Assembly (NCBI RefSeq): GCF_030463535.1
Contig: NC_132888.1
Coordinates: 3,977,980 to 4,041,979, forward strand
DNA: 64,000 nt
Origin: Salminus brasiliensis
Taxonomy: Eukaryota; Chordata; Actinopteri; Characiformes; Bryconidae
Reading direction: 5' to 3'
How positions within the stretch are numbered: position 1 is the first letter of the stretch; every line of letters begins with the position of its first letter. This document shows positions 60,093 to 64,000 of the stretch, piece by piece. A program made the position numbers and the translations under genes. A model generated the notes under the pieces. That model was not told the origin of the DNA, did no database searches, and saw only the letters and a program-made list of their open reading frames with translations.

Positions 60093-62012
60093 TTAGGGTT
60101 AAGGTTAGGTTTTGGGGTGAGGTTAGGGTTAGGACTATGACCAGGGTTAAGGTTAGGTTTTGGGGTGAGGTTAGGGTTAGGACTATGACCAGGGTTAGGG
60201 TTAGGTTTTGGGGTGAGGTTAGGGTTAGGACTATAACCAGGGTTAAGGTTAGGTTTTGGGGTGAGGTTAGGGTTAGGACTATAACCAGGGTTAAGGTTAG
60301 GTTTTGGGGTGAGGTTAGGGTTAGGACTATAACCAGGGTTAAGGTTAGGTTTTGGGGTGAGGTTAGGGTTAGGACTATGACCAGGGTTAAGGTTAGGTTT
60401 TGGGGTGAGGTTAAGGTTAGGTTTTGGGGTGAGGTTAAGGTTAGGTTTTGGGGTGAGGTTAGGGTTAGGACTATGACCATGGTTAAGGTTAGGACTATGA
60501 CCGGGGTTAAGGTTAGGTTTTGGGGTGAGGTTAGGGTTAGGACTATAACCAGGGTTAAGGTTAGGTTTTGGGGTGAGGTTAGGGTTAGGACTATAACCAG
60601 GGTTAAGGTTAGGTTTTGGGGTGAGGTTAGGGTTAGGACTATAACCAGGGTTAAGGTTAGGTTTTGGGGTGAGGTTAGGGTTAGGACTATAACCAGGGTT
60701 AAGGTTACGTTTTCTTTGGGGTGAGGTTAGGGTTAGGACTATAACCAGGGTTAAGGTTAGGTTTTGGGGTGAGGTTAGGGTTAGGACTATAACCAGGGTT
60801 AAGGTTAGGTTTTGGGGTGAGGTTAGGGTTAGGACTATAACCAGGGTTAAGGTTAGGTTTTGGGGTGAGGTTAGGGTTAGGACTATAACCAGGGTTAAGG
60901 TTACGTTTTCTTTGGGGTGAGGTTAGGGTTAGGACTATAACCAGGGTTAAGGTTAGGTTTTGGGGTGAGGTTAGGGTTAGGACTATGACCAGGGTTAAGG
61001 TTAGGTTTTGGGGTGAGGTTAAGGTTAGGTTTTGGGGTGAGGTTAGGGTTAGGACTATGACCAGGGTTAAGGTTAGGTTTTGGGGTGAGGTTAGGGTTAG
61101 GACTATGACCATGGTTAAGGTTAGGACTATGACCAGGGTTAAGGTTAGGTTTTGGGGTGAGGTTAGGGTTAGGACTATAACCAGGGTTAAGGTTAGGTTT
61201 TGGGGTGAGGTTAGGGTTAGGACTATGACCAGGGTTAAGGTTAGGTTTTGGGGTGAGGTTAGGGTTAGGACTATGACCAGGGTTAAGGTTAGGACTATGA
61301 CCAGGATTAAGGTTACGTTTTGGGTGAGGTTAGGGTTAGGACTATAACCAGGGTTAAGGTTAGATTTTGGGGTGAGGTTAAGGTTAGGACTATGACCAGG
61401 GTTAAGGTTAGGTTTTGGGGTGAGGTTAGGGTTAGGACTATGACCAGGGTTAAGGTTAGGACTATGACCAGGGTTAAGGTTACATTTTGGGTGAGGTTAG
61501 GGTTAGGACTATGACCAGGGTTAAGGTTAGGACTATGACCAGGGTTAAGGTTAGGTTTTGGGGTGAGGTTAGGGTTAGGACTATAACCAGGGTTAAGGTT
61601 AGGTTTTGGGGTGAGGTTAGGGTTAGGACTATGACCAGGGTTAAGGTTAGGTTTTGGGGTGAGGTTAGGGTTAGGACTATGACCAGGGTTAAGGTTAGGT
61701 TTTGGGGTGAGGTTAGGGTTAGGACTATGACCAGGGTTAAGGTTAGGTTTTGGGGTGAGGTTAGGGTTAGGACTGTGACCAGGGTTAAGGTTAGGACTAT
61801 GACCAGGGTTAAGGTTAGGTTTTGGGGTGAGGTTAGGGTTAGGACTATAACCAGGGTTAAGGTTAGGTTTTGGGGTGAGGTTAGGGTTAGGACTATAACC
61901 AGGGTTAAGGTTAGGTTTTGGGGTGAGGTTAGGGTTAGGACTATGACCAGGGTTAAGGTTAGGACTATAACCAGGGTTACGGTTAGGTTTTGGGGTGAGG
62001 TTAGGGTTAGGA
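60093..62012. repeat. G-rich TTAGGG-like minisatellite, 48-bp units
   Basis: About 40 units of AAGGTTAGGTTTTGGGGTGA + GGTTAGGGTTAGGACTATGA + CCAGGGTT, with half-units and two local TTACGTTTTCTTTGGGG variants about 195 bp apart. Open frames on both strands are by-products of the 48-bp period. Confidence 0.96.
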
Positions 62013-62034
62013 CTATGACCTGGATTGGGATGGT

Positions 62035-62100
62035 GACCGGGATGTGAACCAGCGATCCTCTGATCACAGTGACAGCGCCTTAGTCAGCTGGACCAGCTGG
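62035..62100 (-). mobile_element. tRNA-derived SINE head
   Basis: Minus strand reads TGGTCCAGCTGACTAAGGCG (A-box-like) and GATCGCTGGTTCACATCCC (B-box-like). The anticodon arm is imperfect, so a retroposon remnant rather than a tRNA gene. Confidence 0.45.
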
Positions 62101-62156
62101 CCTGTATCATGGTGGACTTTAAGGTAGGTTTCAGGTCATTATTCTGTTGTAGAAAC

Positions 62157-62189
<33 letters not shown>

Positions 62190-62494
62190 GGTTTGCCATT
62201 TGCATCCAGAATTTGCTGTTTTTTGTGAATTTCCTTCTTCAATAAAACCAGTGTAATATTACCAGTGCCAGTGGCAGCAACACAACCCCAAGGCATGCTT
62301 CATGCTTCACAGTTGGAAATGGTTTCTTTTCATGAAATTAAATTTCTTTATTTTTTCTTTATACTTTTATTTTTTTCTATATAAGTATACCATTGCTGAT
62401 TGTGGTTAAACAGTTCTATCTTAACCTGATGAGTCCACAGCACTTGTTTTCACAACTCATCAGGCTTGTCTAGATGTTTTGTAGCATACGCTCT

Positions 62495-62885
62495 ACCCCC
62501 TTCTCATGAATGCTTTCAGCTACTTTAAGCTGCACCATCATGAAGCCCCCCAGCATTGAGGAGCTGTGGAGCAGTGAAAGAACTGTGTTCTCTGAAATGA
62601 TGGATGGTGGAGCTCCATTCAGTACTTTTGGGATGAGTTGGAGATGATGAGGTGGGGTGGTGATCATCATCCAACATCCTGATGTTACTAATGCTCTCGT
62701 CGCTGAATGCTATCAAATCATCACAGCAATGCTCCTCCAAAATCTGGTAGAAAGCCTTCTTCCCTGGACAGTAGAGATTTTACAGTTACTTCAACAAAAG
62801 CAGGACCAACTCTTTTAATACTCTTGATTTCAGAAGAAACCATGAATGAGCAGGCGTCCCAATACTTTTGTCCTTGTAGTGATGC
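62495..62885. mobile_element. Family 1 element copy
   Basis: GAGGAGCTGTGGAGCAGTGA, ATCACAGCAATGCTCCTCCA, CAGTAGAGATTTTACAGTTA and the end GTCCCAATACTTTTGTCCTT. Confidence 0.7.
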
Positions 62886-63335
62886 TTGCAAAACGCCTTC
62901 GAAAGCAAGCAAGCAGTAACTGTCCGTCCTCACAAGCACAAGGCTTTATGTGTGTGTGTGTATGTGTGTGTGTCTGTGCGTGTGTGTGTGTGTGTGTAAA
63001 GATACCAGCCCCCTAGGTGACGATGTCATACTGTTTTCTCGGTCATGCGCTGTGACATCACAATCTGTTGTCATGGTGATTGCCCAATTTGAATGCACCT
63101 GGTAACAGAAAGGGCGAGAGAAACAGAATTTCTGGATTTACAACAGATTTACTCGCTCGCCCTCTCTCTCTCTATGCCTCTCTCTCTCACACTCACACTC
63201 ACACACACACACAAGCATGCTTGAGTGGTCAGCACAGTAGTTGCCAGGACGTCCCACTGTTGGTCTGTAGTCACATGCAGAACGTGTTGATTAGAGAGGA
63301 CAGGGACAAGCCAACATACCACTGTGACACACACG

Positions 63336-63336
63336 T

Positions 63337-63397
<61 letters not shown>

Positions 63398-63800
63398 TAT
63401 TGGGACACCTGTCCATTCACTTTTTCTTCTGAAATGAATGGGATTAAAAAGAGTTTCTCCTGCCTTTGTTGGAGTAACTGTCTCTACTGTCCAGGGAGGA
63501 AGGCTTTCTACTAGATTTTGGAGGAACATTGCTGTGAGGATTTGATTGCATTTAGCGACAAGAGTGAAATTAGTAAGAACACAGTCCTTCCACTGCTCCA
63601 CAGCTCAATGCTGCGGGGCTTTACACCCCTCTAGCCCACATCTGGCATTAGGCAGCATGGTGCCAATAGGTTCATCATGTTTATCTGCTCCAGAGAGTCC
63701 TATTGTATTGGCATTATTTCTCTACAGGGACTAGACAAGCTGTGTGTGTGCATTTGCACATCTTTTGTCAGCATAGGTGCAGCTTAAAGTAGCTGAATGC
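63336..63800. mobile_element. Family 1 element copy starting at a CA array
   Basis: A long (CA)n run (63336-63392) leads into AAAAGTATTGGGACACCTGT, then CTACTGTCCAGGGAGGAAGG and TATTTCTCTACAGGGACTAG. Only the left 30-bp terminus is replaced by the CA run. Confidence 0.7.
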
Positions 63801-63859
63801 ATATATTAGAACACTGATATTATAATAAACACTAATAATAACACTCCTACAGAAAGTGG

Positions 63860-64000
63860 TGGTGGTTCTCCATCACTGTGTCATCATTAGAACATCTCCA
63901 AAGTTCTCCTCTCTCATGGAGTCTAGTATTATTTAGAGTTCTCCTCAGATCAACACCTGGTTTGGTGGTAAATCAGGGCTTAATGATGGTGAATCAGGTG
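63860..64000. repeat. Interspersed repeat at right edge
   Basis: AACACCTGGTTTGGTGGTAA and CTTAATGATGGTGAATCAGG are the reverse complement of 12503-12552. Cut by the window end. Confidence 0.6.

Noticed and set aside
60071..62067. Long open frames on both strands (RVRTMTR / VLTLTSPQNL repeats)
   Set aside because: 48-bp tandem unit gives open frames on both strands at once, which is not how a gene looks.
62035..62100. Functional tRNA gene on the minus strand
   Set aside because: A- and B-box words are present but the anticodon arm and acceptor pairing are poor; more like a SINE head.
52000..64000. A third NLR or other protein gene on the right side
   Set aside because: I looked for NACHT, LRR and repeat-exon motifs and for splice-linked open frames on both strands and found none.

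Overview
The window looks like a stretch of a teleost fish genome. Evidence: intron-rich vertebrate genes with GT/AG splice sites, a fish-type NACHT/LRR (NLRC3-like) receptor family, L2-like LINE 3' ends, Tc1 remnants, tRNA-derived SINEs, many short inverted-repeat elements and long micro/minisatellites. The repeat style would suit an otophysan (characin or catfish relative), but that is a guess. Little outside the three genes is coding; most long open frames here are repeat translations or antisense shadows.

Left third (1-15.9 kb, + strand): the 3' half of an Eph receptor tyrosine kinase gene, best matched to epha4. Ten exons were assembled by hand, from the transmembrane exon (2079) to the stop codon (13527). 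All junction phases agree and give 450 residues: transmembrane helix, juxtamembrane tyrosines, complete kinase domain, SAM domain and a C-terminal VPV PDZ-ligand. The ectodomain exons must lie left of the window. Introns are full of repeats; one holds a 2-kb minisatellite and another holds a CpG-containing island with an exact PBX-MEIS/PREP site.

Middle (16-52 kb, - strand): two complete, tandem, same-strand NLR genes. NLR-A runs from 35731 to 22370 (14 exons, about 1159 aa) and NLR-B from 51548 to 39917 (13 exons, about 1071 aa). Each has a 50-bp start exon, an array of 99-bp symmetric (phase 2-2) repeat exons, one giant FISNA+NACHT exon of about 1.77 kb, a first LRR exon, a non-LRR linker exon, further LRR exons and a short terminal LRR exon with the stop. 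The most striking signal is a 1159-bp NACHT tract that is about 99% identical between the two genes, while the same exons are clearly diverged on both sides: a recent gene-conversion tract. The repeat-exon arrays are also in flux, with duplicated, truncated, splice-dead and internally deleted copies. Three solo LTRs of one family lie in or beside NLR-A, with intact or near-intact 5-bp target duplications.

Right part (52-64 kb): no gene recognised. It holds AT-rich DNA, inverted-repeat elements, a TTTAGCC-type minisatellite, a 520-bp-spaced direct duplication, and two large G-rich TTAGGG-like minisatellites (58.2-59.3 and 60.1-62.0 kb). A C-rich CCTAA array at 16.0-17.0 kb has the opposite strand polarity.

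How they work together: epha4 (axon guidance and cell-sorting receptor) and the NLRs (cytosolic innate immune sensors) are functionally unrelated neighbours. The NLR pair looks like a small, actively recombining part of a multigene family. All coordinates and splice sites come from reading the sequence by eye; no search or alignment was run.
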